Shown here in pieces: positions 1 to 5,256 of a DNA stretch of 5,256 nucleotides. The stretch's first letter is position 1; every line of letters starts with the position of its first letter. The notes under the pieces are model-generated. The model worked only from the letters and a program-made list of their open reading frames with translations, had not been told where the DNA came from and did no database searches. The translations under genes were made by a program, and so were the position numbers. The stretch lies in contig JBICHM010000018.1 in NCBI GenBank assembly GCA_043101835.1, positions 1 to 5,256 on the forward strand. Reading direction: 5' to 3'. The DNA comes from JBICHM01 sp043101835 (GTDB taxonomy: Bacteria > Planctomycetota > Phycisphaerae > Phycisphaerales > UBA1924).

Positions 1-52
1 GTTGCGCGGGCAGGCCGGGCCCCTCGAACGGGGCAGATCGACGGAAACCACG

Positions 53-355
53 ATGCGATCGGTGAACCTGGTGATGCTGGTGACCGTTGGATGGGCCTGG
101 GGCATGCTCCTGGTCGTCGGCGGCGCGTGGCTGGCGACCCAGTCGGCCGCCTTCCCTGCGGTCCGCCCGGCCGTGATCGTCGGCGGGATAACAAGCGTGC
201 TCGCCGGACAGTTCGTGTTCCTCGTGATGGTCGCTGACCGACTCTTCCCGGGCGTGCGGCGCGATCTGAAGGTCGTGACCGAACTCACGCTCGCGGCCCT
301 GCTGGTGGCGGGCGTCGCGGCGACGATCACGATTCTCGCGGGAGTTGGCGCGTGA
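53..355 (+). CDS. small hypothetical membrane protein, three predicted transmembrane segments
   Basis: I do not recognise the family. From the ATG at 53 the product has 100 residues. Three hydrophobic stretches are visible at about residues 4-27, 38-61 and 76-98. The loop between the second and third is basic and polar (RLFPGVRRDLK, 63-73), which by the positive-inside rule would face the cytoplasm. It should therefore be an inner-membrane protein with no soluble domain. The frame stays open leftwards to a TTG at 2, but the ATG at 53 is preferred because it starts just before the first membrane segment, has a modest GGAA at 43-46, and the residues before it are polar and unremarkable. Its stop overlaps the GTG start of the exported TPR gene (352-2862), so the two are probably cotranscribed and coupled. 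The function is unknown; an envelope role linked to that neighbour is inference. Base composition matches its neighbours. Confidence 0.75.
   Translation: MRSVNLVMLVTVGWAWGMLLVVGGAWLATQSAAFPAVRPAVIVGGITSVLAGQFVFLVMVADRLFPGVRRDLKVVTELTLAALLVAGVAATITILAGVGA
340..344 (+). promoter_or_regulatory. ribosome binding site for the TPR gene, next to a GTGA stop-start overlap
   Basis: GGGAG lies 7 bases before the GTG at 352. That GTG shares bases with the TGA (353-355) ending the small membrane protein gene, giving a GTGA overlap. The placement supports GTG 352 as the start, and such overlaps usually mean translational coupling. The first residues encoded from this GTG form a good signal peptide, which agrees with the choice. 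Confidence 0.65.
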
Positions 356-2862
356 AGCGACTGGCGCAACGGACAGTGCAAGGTCTTCTGGCGGCCGGCG
401 GCGTCGCGGCGTTCGCCCTCGTGCCCGCCCTCGGTCAGCAGGGCGACGCCCAGCAGGTGGAGCCATCGCAGGAAACGCCGCCACCGGCGCCGGCGCCGAC
501 CCCGGCCGAACGCATGAACGCCGTGCTCGACGCCGAGCCCCTGTCGGGCCGGTCGCTCGAGGCGATCGTGGCCGGCACCATTGCGCGTCGATCGCTGGAG
601 CAACTGCGCGCCCTCGATACGCCGACGCCGGACCAGTACCGCCTCGCGGCGGTCGGGCTCCGGGCGGCCCTGCGCCTCAGCCCCGACGACCTGCATCTGC
701 ACCGGCGCCTTGCCGACGCCCAGCGAGCCGCCGGCGACGAAGACGCGGAATACGCCACGCTGCGGCGCATCGCCGAACTCGACCCCGCCGACACGGTCGT
801 GCAGCTTCGCCTGCTGAACCGGGCGTTGCGGTCGCGCCAGACGGTGGGCGATCGGCTGGCGGCGTATGACCGGCTCCTCGGCCCGGCAGGCGACGGGCTG
901 GACGACGCCCTGCGGAGCCGACTGGCGCTCGACGCCGCGATGCTCGCGCGCGAGACCGGCGACGAGCGCGGGTTCGTGACGCGCCTGACGCGCGCCACGC
1001 AGCTCGATTCGACCAACAAGGCGGCGGCCGTCGTCGCCTCGAGTTTCGCGCTGTCGCGCCTCGACGATCCGATGGCCCGGGTGGAGTCGCTCGCCAACGT
1101 GGTTCTCGCTGACCCGGTTGATCCCCAGGCGCACCTCGACCTGGCGCGCGAACTGCTCGCCCACGGCGCCTACGCGGGCGCCGAGCGATTTCTCGAGCGC
1201 GCGGCCGATGTCCTGAGCCGGGGCGGCGTGTGGATTCCGCCGGAGATGCGCACCGCGCAGGTCGTCACGGGCTGGGCGGTCGAAGGGCCGGAGGCCATGT
1301 TCGCGCAGTTCGATGAGGCGGTCGCCTTCGAGCGCTACCTCATCGACCAGCGCCAGCGCGCGGTCGATGAGGGAAACCTGCCGCCCGAGGAGGCGCCGGC
1401 GCCGTATGTGCCCCGGCGCTGGCGCGAGGAGGGCCGCCTCGCGATCGCGCTGGCGATCGATGACGCCGACCAGGCGGAGCGCGCGCTTGAGGCGCTCGAC
1501 GCGATCGACGCGGAGCGCAGCGCGGCGCTCGACGCGGCGGAGGGCGGCGGCGACGAGGAGGAACGAGCGCGGATGGAGGCGTCGCGCCTCTTCCGGCGCC
1601 TGTGGGCCGGCGCGCCGGCCGAGGACGCCGCGACGCGCCTCGACGGTGTCGCCTCGCTGGTCGACGCCGACACCGCGGCTCTGATCCGCGCGTGGATCGA
1701 CCTGCGCGCCGGCGAGGTCGTTGCGGCGCGCAGCGCCTTTGATGCGCTCGCCGAGGCGGATCCGCGGGCGCGTGCGGGGCTTGCCATGAGTTTCGAGCTC
1801 GATGGGGCGCCCGTCGACGCGGCGCGCCGGTACGCGCTGCTGGTGCGTGAGGCGCCGGGCACGCTGCTGGGTATGTGGGCGCGCACGCGCATCGAGCGCC
1901 TCCTCGAATCGCCGGTGCGGGAGACGGCGGTGGCCGCCGAGCTCAACGGGTACGCGCTGGCGCTGCCGTCGGCGCTCGACCGCATGACCGCGGACCCGGC
2001 GAGCTTCATCGACCTCTCGCTCGAGCACGTGCACGACCGAATTGGCATGCTCGGGCGCGTCGCGCTGCGCCTGCGGCTGCGCAACGGCGCGGTGATGCCG
2101 CTGGCGGTCGGCGACGAGGCGCCGTTGAACTCGCGCCTGCTCCTGACGCCCGAGGTGTCGCTTGGCGGGACGAAGGTGCTCCAGGGCCTGACGCCTGAGG
2201 TGGCCTCGCTGGCGACGCGCCTGCGCCTGCTGCCCGGCGAAACGCTCGAGGTCGTCTACTGGGCCGGCCAGGGACCCGCGGGACGCGCGCTTGCGCAGTA
2301 CCCGGCGGCGCGAGGCTCGCTGCGCTGGCGCGCACTGCAGGGCTTTGGGGTTCGCGAGGACGGCTCCTACGGCGCCGGCTCGATGAACACGACCGCCGCG
2401 AGCGATCTCCTGCAGCGCACCGCGCCGCCCGAGTCGCTGCTCGGGCTCGAGGGCATCGCCGAGCGCATCGGCGCCACCACCGGTGAGCCCCGCATGCGCG
2501 CGATGGCGATGGCGCTCTGGTTGCTCACCAACGGCGGGAACCTGGCCGATCCCGACGAGCGGTTCACGCTGCGCACCGCCATGGCGGAGGCGATTGTCGG
2601 CGCTTGGCCGTCGCTGTCGGCGCTGGAGCGCGCCTGGGTGCTGCACCGGACGCCGGACTCGCTGGTCGTCGCCGAGGCCGCGGCGATTGAAGCGCTCGCG
2701 TTCGAGGACGATGCGCCCGAGACCGTGCTCGCGCTGCTGATGACGCGCGCCGGCGCCTTCCCCGATCGCGTGCTTGCGCGTGGAAAGGCGTCAAACGACC
2801 CGCTGGTGCAGGAGTACGCGAGGCTTGGCGAGCGTCTCCGTGCCCAGCAGGGCGCGCAGTAG
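352..2862 (+). CDS. exported tetratricopeptide-repeat (TPR) type protein with a beta-rich C-terminal region, function unknown
   Basis: The product has 836 residues from a GTG start. It opens with a Sec-type signal peptide: basic MKRLAQR, a hydrophobic core at about 11-27, and a likely cleavage after ALG (28). A Pro/Ala-rich linker (about 43-52) follows. Helical hairpins with TPR character (small residues at packing positions, LSPDD and LDPAD turns) are seen at about 95-160, 244-292 and 458-520. An acidic, Gly/Glu-rich stretch lies near 390-405. At about 551-690 the pattern changes to alternating hydrophobic residues, suggesting beta-strands. The last 130 residues or so are helical again. No catalytic motif, lipobox or membrane anchor is visible, so it is probably a periplasmic or envelope protein that binds other proteins. 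TPR proteins generally act as scaffolds; the partner is unknown. It is preceded with overlap by the small membrane protein gene, a candidate partner (inference). The reading frame is intact, and the stop lies 5 bases from the convergent purM stop. Confidence 0.9.
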   Translation: MKRLAQRTVQGLLAAGGVAAFALVPALGQQGDAQQVEPSQETPPPAPAPTPAERMNAVLDAEPLSGRSLEAIVAGTIARRSLEQLRALDTPTPDQYRLAAVGLRAALRLSPDDLHLHRRLADAQRAAGDEDAEYATLRRIAELDPADTVVQLRLLNRALRSRQTVGDRLAAYDRLLGPAGDGLDDALRSRLALDAAMLARETGDERGFVTRLTRATQLDSTNKAAAVVASSFALSRLDDPMARVESLANVVLADPVDPQAHLDLARELLAHGAYAGAERFLERAADVLSRGGVWIPPEMRTAQVVTGWAVEGPEAMFAQFDEAVAFERYLIDQRQRAVDEGNLPPEEAPAPYVPRRWREEGRLAIALAIDDADQAERALEALDAIDAERSAALDAAEGGGDEEERARMEASRLFRRLWAGAPAEDAATRLDGVASLVDADTAALIRAWIDLRAGEVVAARSAFDALAEADPRARAGLAMSFELDGAPVDAARRYALLVREAPGTLLGMWARTRIERLLESPVRETAVAAELNGYALALPSALDRMTADPASFIDLSLEHVHDRIGMLGRVALRLRLRNGAVMPLAVGDEAPLNSRLLLTPEVSLGGTKVLQGLTPEVASLATRLRLLPGETLEVVYWAGQGPAGRALAQYPAARGSLRWRALQGFGVREDGSYGAGSMNTTAASDLLQRTAPPESLLGLEGIAERIGATTGEPRMRAMAMALWLLTNGGNLADPDERFTLRTAMAEAIVGAWPSLSALERAWVLHRTPDSLVVAEAAAIEALAFEDDAPETVLALLMTRAGAFPDRVLARGKASNDPLVQEYARLGERLRAQQGAQ

Positions 2863-2888
2863 CGCACTCACTTGCGGCGGACGCGCCC
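2850..2888. terminator. possible bidirectional terminator stem between the convergent TPR and purM genes
   Basis: GGGCGCG at 2850-2856 is perfectly complementary to CGCGCCC at 2882-2888, with a 25-base loop that contains both stop codons (2860-2862 on +, 2868-2870 on -). Only 5 bases separate the genes, so any terminator must overlap coding sequence. There is no T-tract on either side and the loop is long, so in such GC-rich DNA the pairing may be chance. Confidence 0.2.
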
Positions 2889-3962
2889 CTTGCCCTTCAC
2901 AATGCGCCCGATGCGAAAGACGCGCTCCCCCGACCGGCGCAGGCGATCGGTCACGGAATCGGCGAAGGCCGGGCGCACGATCAGGCAATAGCCGAGCCCC
3001 ATGTTGAAGACCCGGCGCATCTCGTCATCGGTCACTTGCCCGTGCTTCTGGAGGAACGCGAAGACCGGCGGCGCCTCCCAGGCGTCGCTCTCGATCAGGG
3101 CGTCGGTGTCCTCGGGCAGGGCGCGGCAGAGGTTGCCCTCCAGGCCGCCGCCGGTGATGTGCGCCATCCCGCTGATGACCTTCTTCACCGTGTAGGCGCG
3201 AAGCAGACGAACGATCGCCGGCGCGTAGAGGCGTGTCGGCGTCAGCAGCGTCTCACCGAGCGTGCGCGAGGCGTCGAGTTCCGGGTAGACACCGTCGAGG
3301 TCGAGCGACGCATCTTCGACGATCGCGTTGACGAGTGAGAATCCGTTGCTGTGAACCCCGTCGGAGCCGAGGCCGAGCACGATGTCGCCGGGGCTGACGC
3401 GCAGCGGATCGGTCGCGCGCTTCAACTCGACGACCCCCAGGGCGAAGCCGGCGAGATCGATCTCGCCCTCGGGGTAGACCGACGGCATCTCGGCAGTCTC
3501 GCCGCCGAGCAGGGCGCAGGAGCATGCCTCGCACGCCTGCGCGATGCCCTTGACGACCGCCGCGAGGCGCTCCGGCTCCACCTTGTGGGCGGCGATGTAG
3601 TCGAGGAAGAACAGCGGCTCGGCGCCCTGGACGACGAGGTCGTTCACGTTCATCGCGACCAGATCGATCCCGATGGTGTCGAGCTTCCCGAGTCGGGTGG
3701 CGAGTTTGACTTTGGTGCCGACGCCGTCGGTGCAGGCGACGAGGACCGGGTCCTTGTAGTTGCGCTTGAAGAGTTTCTCGTTGTAGTCGAGGCGGAAGAG
3801 GCCGGCGAAGCCGCCGGGGTTGTCGATCACGCGCGGGCCGAAGGTGCGGCGCATCATCGACTGGATGAGGCCGACGAAGCGGTCGCCCTCCTCGATGGAG
3901 ACGCCGGAATCGGCGTAGGTGCGGCGCTCGGGCGCAGTGGATGCGGGGGGGCGGCTCGCCAT
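2868..3962 (-). CDS. purM: phosphoribosylformylglycinamidine cyclo-ligase (AIR synthetase)
   Basis: PurM catalyses the fifth step of de novo purine synthesis in the cytoplasm: ATP-dependent closure of formylglycinamidine ribonucleotide to aminoimidazole ribonucleotide. The 364-residue product is slightly longer than the usual 340-350, mainly through about 12 extra N-terminal residues. It carries the family hallmarks in order: YADSGVSIEEGD (16-27), the nucleotide-binding TDGVGTK (78-84), IDLVAMNVNDLVVQGAEPLF (99-118), GGETAEMP (153-160), GLGSDGVHSNGFSLV (197-211), the PTRLYAP segment and AHITGGGLEGNL. The fold is therefore ATP-grasp-independent, of the PurM/PurL/SelD/ThiL superfamily. The ATG at 3962 is chosen because similarity begins shortly after it; the frame is open upstream to 4469, but that extension has no PurM similarity and runs across the divergent gene. 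No convincing Shine-Dalgarno precedes this ATG. It is not beside purN or other purine genes in this window, so it appears to be transcribed alone. All key motifs are present. Confidence 0.98.
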   Translation of the reverse strand: MASRPPASTAPERRTYADSGVSIEEGDRFVGLIQSMMRRTFGPRVIDNPGGFAGLFRLDYNEKLFKRNYKDPVLVACTDGVGTKVKLATRLGKLDTIGIDLVAMNVNDLVVQGAEPLFFLDYIAAHKVEPERLAAVVKGIAQACEACSCALLGGETAEMPSVYPEGEIDLAGFALGVVELKRATDPLRVSPGDIVLGLGSDGVHSNGFSLVNAIVEDASLDLDGVYPELDASRTLGETLLTPTRLYAPAIVRLLRAYTVKKVISGMAHITGGGLEGNLCRALPEDTDALIESDAWEAPPVFAFLQKHGQVTDDEMRRVFNMGLGYCLIVRPAFADSVTDRLRRSGERVFRIGRIVKGKGRVRRK

Positions 3963-3970
3963 GGGCAGCG

Positions 3971-3976
3971 AGCATA
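3971..3976 (-). promoter_or_regulatory. candidate extended -10 element for leaderless purM transcription
   Basis: On the minus strand this reads TATGCT, preceded by TG one base away (TGCTATGCT), so it resembles an extended -10 of TANNNT type. Only 8 bases separate it from the purM ATG (3962), so transcription would start at or next to the start codon. No TTGACA-like -35 is visible 17-18 bases upstream. The absence of a Shine-Dalgarno before purM agrees with a leaderless mRNA, but no transcription data are available. Confidence 0.35.
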
Positions 3977-4126
3977 GCACCGCCGCGCACCGGCGCGACG
4001 GCCCCTGCAGCCCGCGATCGGCTGCATCGCGCGCCGATGGAACCCGAATAGACTCCGGCACGAATGCGTTGGTGCACGAGCGGAGTTCGGGCGAGAGCGG
4101 CGTTCCGGGCTCCAGATTGAATCCAT

Positions 4127-4133
4127 AAGGGGG
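4127..4133 (+). promoter_or_regulatory. ribosome binding site of the secreted repeat-protein gene
   Basis: AAGGGGG ends 9 bases before the ATG at 4143. It is the clearest Shine-Dalgarno-like sequence in the window and fixes the start of the gene that runs off the right edge. Confidence 0.7.
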
Positions 4134-4142
4134 TTGCCGCCT

Positions 4143-5256
4143 ATGCGCGCTCGCCGGAATCGACGCACCGCTCGCCGACGCCTCGAAACGCCCCTGTGCG
4201 CGGTGGTCGCAGCGGCGGGCATGGCCGGCGCAGCGCGCGCGGACCTCGCCCTCACGACGCTGCTGCAGTCCGGCGCCCCGGCGCCCGTGGGCGAGGCCGG
4301 TGTCGTCTTCGACAGTTTCATCGGCGCCCCGGCGCTCGCGGCGGCGACCGGCGAACTCCTCGTCCGGGCCCGCCTCGCCGGGCCGACCGTCGACAACACC
4401 AACGACATCGGGATCTTCGTCGTCGATGCACTCGGGCAGGTCTCCCTGCTTGCGCGCGAAGGCGATCACGCGCCCGGCCTGGCGCCGAGCGTCCGCTACG
4501 CCAATCTCAACACCAACTTCCTGCCAACCTTCAACGCGCTGGGCGATGTGGTATTCCCGGCGACGCTGACCGGCGGCGGGTATGTCGACGGCGCCGACCT
4601 CGGGCTGCTGCTCAGCGCGTGGGGGCCGTGCGCCGGGGCATGCCCGGCCGACCTGAACGGCGACGGCGTGGTGGACGGCTCCGACCTCGGCCTGCTGCTC
4701 GGGTCGTGGGGCATCTGCGACGGATTCTGTCAGGCCGACCTCACCGGCGAAGGGATCTTCACGAACAACGATTCGGCGGTCTTCGCTGGGCGCCCGGGCG
4801 CTGTGCAGGCGCTGTTGCAGGAGGGCGACCCCGCGCCGGGCATTGCGCCGGCCGGCACAAAGATGATCGGCTTCAGCCAGGCGGTCGTGACCAACAGCGG
4901 CCTGGTCGGCGTGCGCGCGGCGATCCAGTATCCACCCGCGCCCAACGGCAGCGGACGCCTCGGGTTCGCGACCTGGGTCTACGAAAGCCCGACACCCACG
5001 CTCGTGGCCGCGTCGGAGCTCCCGGCCCCGGGGTTCGACCCCGGCCTGGCGTTCTCGACGCTCGGCGGTCTGTCGATCAACTCCAACGAGGTGTTGTCAT
5101 TCGTCGGCGGCGTCTTCAACCCGATCACGAACGAGATCGCGGGCTCCGGCGTGTGGGGCGGCGCATTTGACGCTTACAACCTGCTCGCCGGGACCGACGA
5201 CCCGGCGCCGGGAACCGAAGCGGGCACGCTCTTCCGCACCTTCACCGGCGTGCCGC
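4143..5256 (+). CDS. secreted NxxGxxAF-type tandem-repeat protein with internal dockerin-like modules (partial, cut by window end)
   Basis: The frame is open from ATG 4143 to the last base, giving 371 codons without a stop; the C-terminus lies outside the window. A very basic N-terminus (residues 1-13), a hydrophobic core (18-30) and an ARA site (31-33, mature start D34) form a Sec signal peptide, so the product is exported. The mature part consists of repeats of about 60-64 residues, each ending in a turn such as REGDHAPG (105-112), QEGDPAPG (226-233), SELPAPG (291-297) and TDDPAPG (351-357). An NxxGxxxF core is clearest at N131-F138. This resembles the planctomycete NxxGxxAF / choice-of-anchor repeat proteins, thought to be beta-rich surface or extracellular proteins; their activity is unknown. 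Residues 147-204 are two dockerin-like units with a full calcium loop (D170, N172, D174, D178, D181) and CxxxC pairs (C163/C167, C192/C196). An internal position is unusual. A sorting signal such as PEP-CTERM could lie downstream of the window. Confidence 0.9.
   Translation, partial: MRARRNRRTARRRLETPLCAVVAAAGMAGAARADLALTTLLQSGAPAPVGEAGVVFDSFIGAPALAAATGELLVRARLAGPTVDNTNDIGIFVVDALGQVSLLAREGDHAPGLAPSVRYANLNTNFLPTFNALGDVVFPATLTGGGYVDGADLGLLLSAWGPCAGACPADLNGDGVVDGSDLGLLLGSWGICDGFCQADLTGEGIFTNNDSAVFAGRPGAVQALLQEGDPAPGIAPAGTKMIGFSQAVVTNSGLVGVRAAIQYPPAPNGSGRLGFATWVYESPTPTLVAASELPAPGFDPGLAFSTLGGLSINSNEVLSFVGGVFNPITNEIAGSGVWGGAFDAYNLLAGTDDPAPGTEAGTLFRTFTGVP
4287..5213 (+). repeat. four degenerate protein-level repeats of about 60-64 codons
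   Basis: Within the secreted protein the APG-type turn recurs at residues 49 (end of APAPV), 112, 233, 297 and 357. The intervals are 63, 121, 64 and 60 residues. The long one equals 63 plus the 58 residues of the dockerin-like insertion. Each unit carries an NxxGxxxF-like strand in its first half and a hydrophobic strand before the acidic EGD/APG turn. The repeats are diverged at DNA level, so the duplications are old. Confidence 0.75.
4581..4754 (+). repeat. tandem pair of 29-codon dockerin-like units (2 x 87 bp)
   Basis: Unit 1 is 4581-4667 (residues 147-175) and unit 2 is 4668-4754 (176-204). They align without gaps and share 19 of 29 residues: a VDGxDLGLLL core, a WG pair, a CxxxC pair and a closing ADLxGxG. 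The pattern D-x-N-x-D-G at the end of unit 1 joined to VVDGSD at the start of unit 2 forms a dockerin type I / EF-hand-like calcium loop. The unit border lies in the middle of that loop. Confidence 0.85.

Larger units (their letters stand above)
3963..4142. other. divergent intergenic region between purM and the secreted repeat-protein gene
   Basis: These 180 bases separate two divergently transcribed genes and must hold promoters for both. A TANNNT-type -10 lies close to purM and a strong Shine-Dalgarno lies close to the right-hand gene. A 6-bp perfect stem, CGCGAT (4013-4018) with ATCGCG (4026-4031) around a 7-base loop, is present; it could be an operator or chance. TAGACT at 4049-4054 on the + strand has 4 of 6 bases of a sigma-70 -10, but no -35 is seen 16-18 bases upstream. 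I see no purine riboswitch core and no PurR-like operator. Confidence 0.6.

Noticed and set aside
19..34. GCCCC-TCGAAC-GGGGC hairpin near the left edge, considered as a terminator
   Set aside because: The stem is only 5 bp and no T-tract follows; such stems are common by chance in GC-rich DNA.
3..65. Possible tail of an upstream gene ending with TGA at 63-65
   Set aside because: Only about 20 codons are visible and they show no recognisable feature, so it cannot be told from chance.
1335..2084. Antisense frame of 249 residues inside the TPR gene
   Set aside because: The Ser/Arg/Ala-rich composition is typical of the reverse strand of GC-rich genes; the sense frame is clearly coding.
3501..3533. 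Cysteine cluster in PurM (C144, C147, C149) as a possible metal site
   Set aside because: Two of the three cysteines match positions that I recall as cysteine in other PurM proteins, for example E. coli, so only C147 is extra; there is no further support for a metal site.
3351..3977. 208-residue + strand frame antisense to purM
   Set aside because: It is a mirror of purM codon use, rich in Ala, Glu, Asp, Val and Gly, with no start signal or family feature.
4143..4200. Twin-arginine (Tat) signal in the secreted repeat protein
   Set aside because: The N-terminus is very Arg-rich (RRTARRR) but lacks the S/T-RR-x-F-L-K consensus; an ordinary Sec signal with ARA cleavage explains it better.
3963..4469. 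N-terminal extension of purM up to position 4469 on the minus strand
   Set aside because: The extension has no PurM similarity, and it overlaps the divergent secreted-protein gene. The ATG at 3962 gives a normal PurM length.
4196..5170. Long open frame (324 residues) on the + strand in another phase
   Set aside because: It is Arg/Gly/Pro-rich low-complexity sequence, the typical off-frame product of GC-rich coding DNA. The frame starting at 4143 has an SD, a signal peptide and recognisable repeats and modules over the same bases.

Overview
This is a visibly GC-rich window with strong G/C preference at third codon positions. It fits a planctomycete, most likely of the Phycisphaerae. The best clue is the right-hand gene, which encodes a secreted protein with dockerin-like modules of the type ADLNGDGVVDGSDLGLLLG. 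In my knowledge, modules of this wording, set beside NxxGxxAF-type tandem repeats, are characteristic of that group. The assignment rests on pattern recognition, not on a database search.

Layout, left to right. At 53-355 (+) lies a 100-residue protein with three predicted membrane segments. It overlaps by 4 bases (GTGA) a long gene at 352-2862 (+) that encodes an exported 836-residue TPR-type protein. The two look translationally coupled and may act together in the envelope. At 2868-3962 (-) is purM, the purine-biosynthesis AIR synthetase, complete and clearly recognisable. It converges on the TPR gene with only 5 bases between the stop codons. A 180-base divergent intergenic region (3963-4142) carries a possible leaderless promoter for purM and a strong Shine-Dalgarno for the gene on its other side. 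From 4143 to the right edge (+) runs the first 371 codons of a secreted repeat protein that is cut off by the window end.

The most notable feature is in this last gene. Two 29-residue dockerin-like units (exactly 174 bp) sit inside the second of the NxxGxxAF-type repeats, not at the C-terminus where such modules usually lie. Removing exactly 58 residues restores both the repeat period (63, 63, 64, 60 residues) and a gap-free alignment with the first repeat. The join falls at a short similarity (LTGGG / LNGDG / LTGEG), which suggests in-frame insertion or expansion of a calcium-binding module in the middle of a calcium loop.

No RNA genes, CRISPR arrays, transposases, phage genes or defence genes were seen. 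Apart from the dockerin-like insertion, the window looks like an ordinary chromosomal region.
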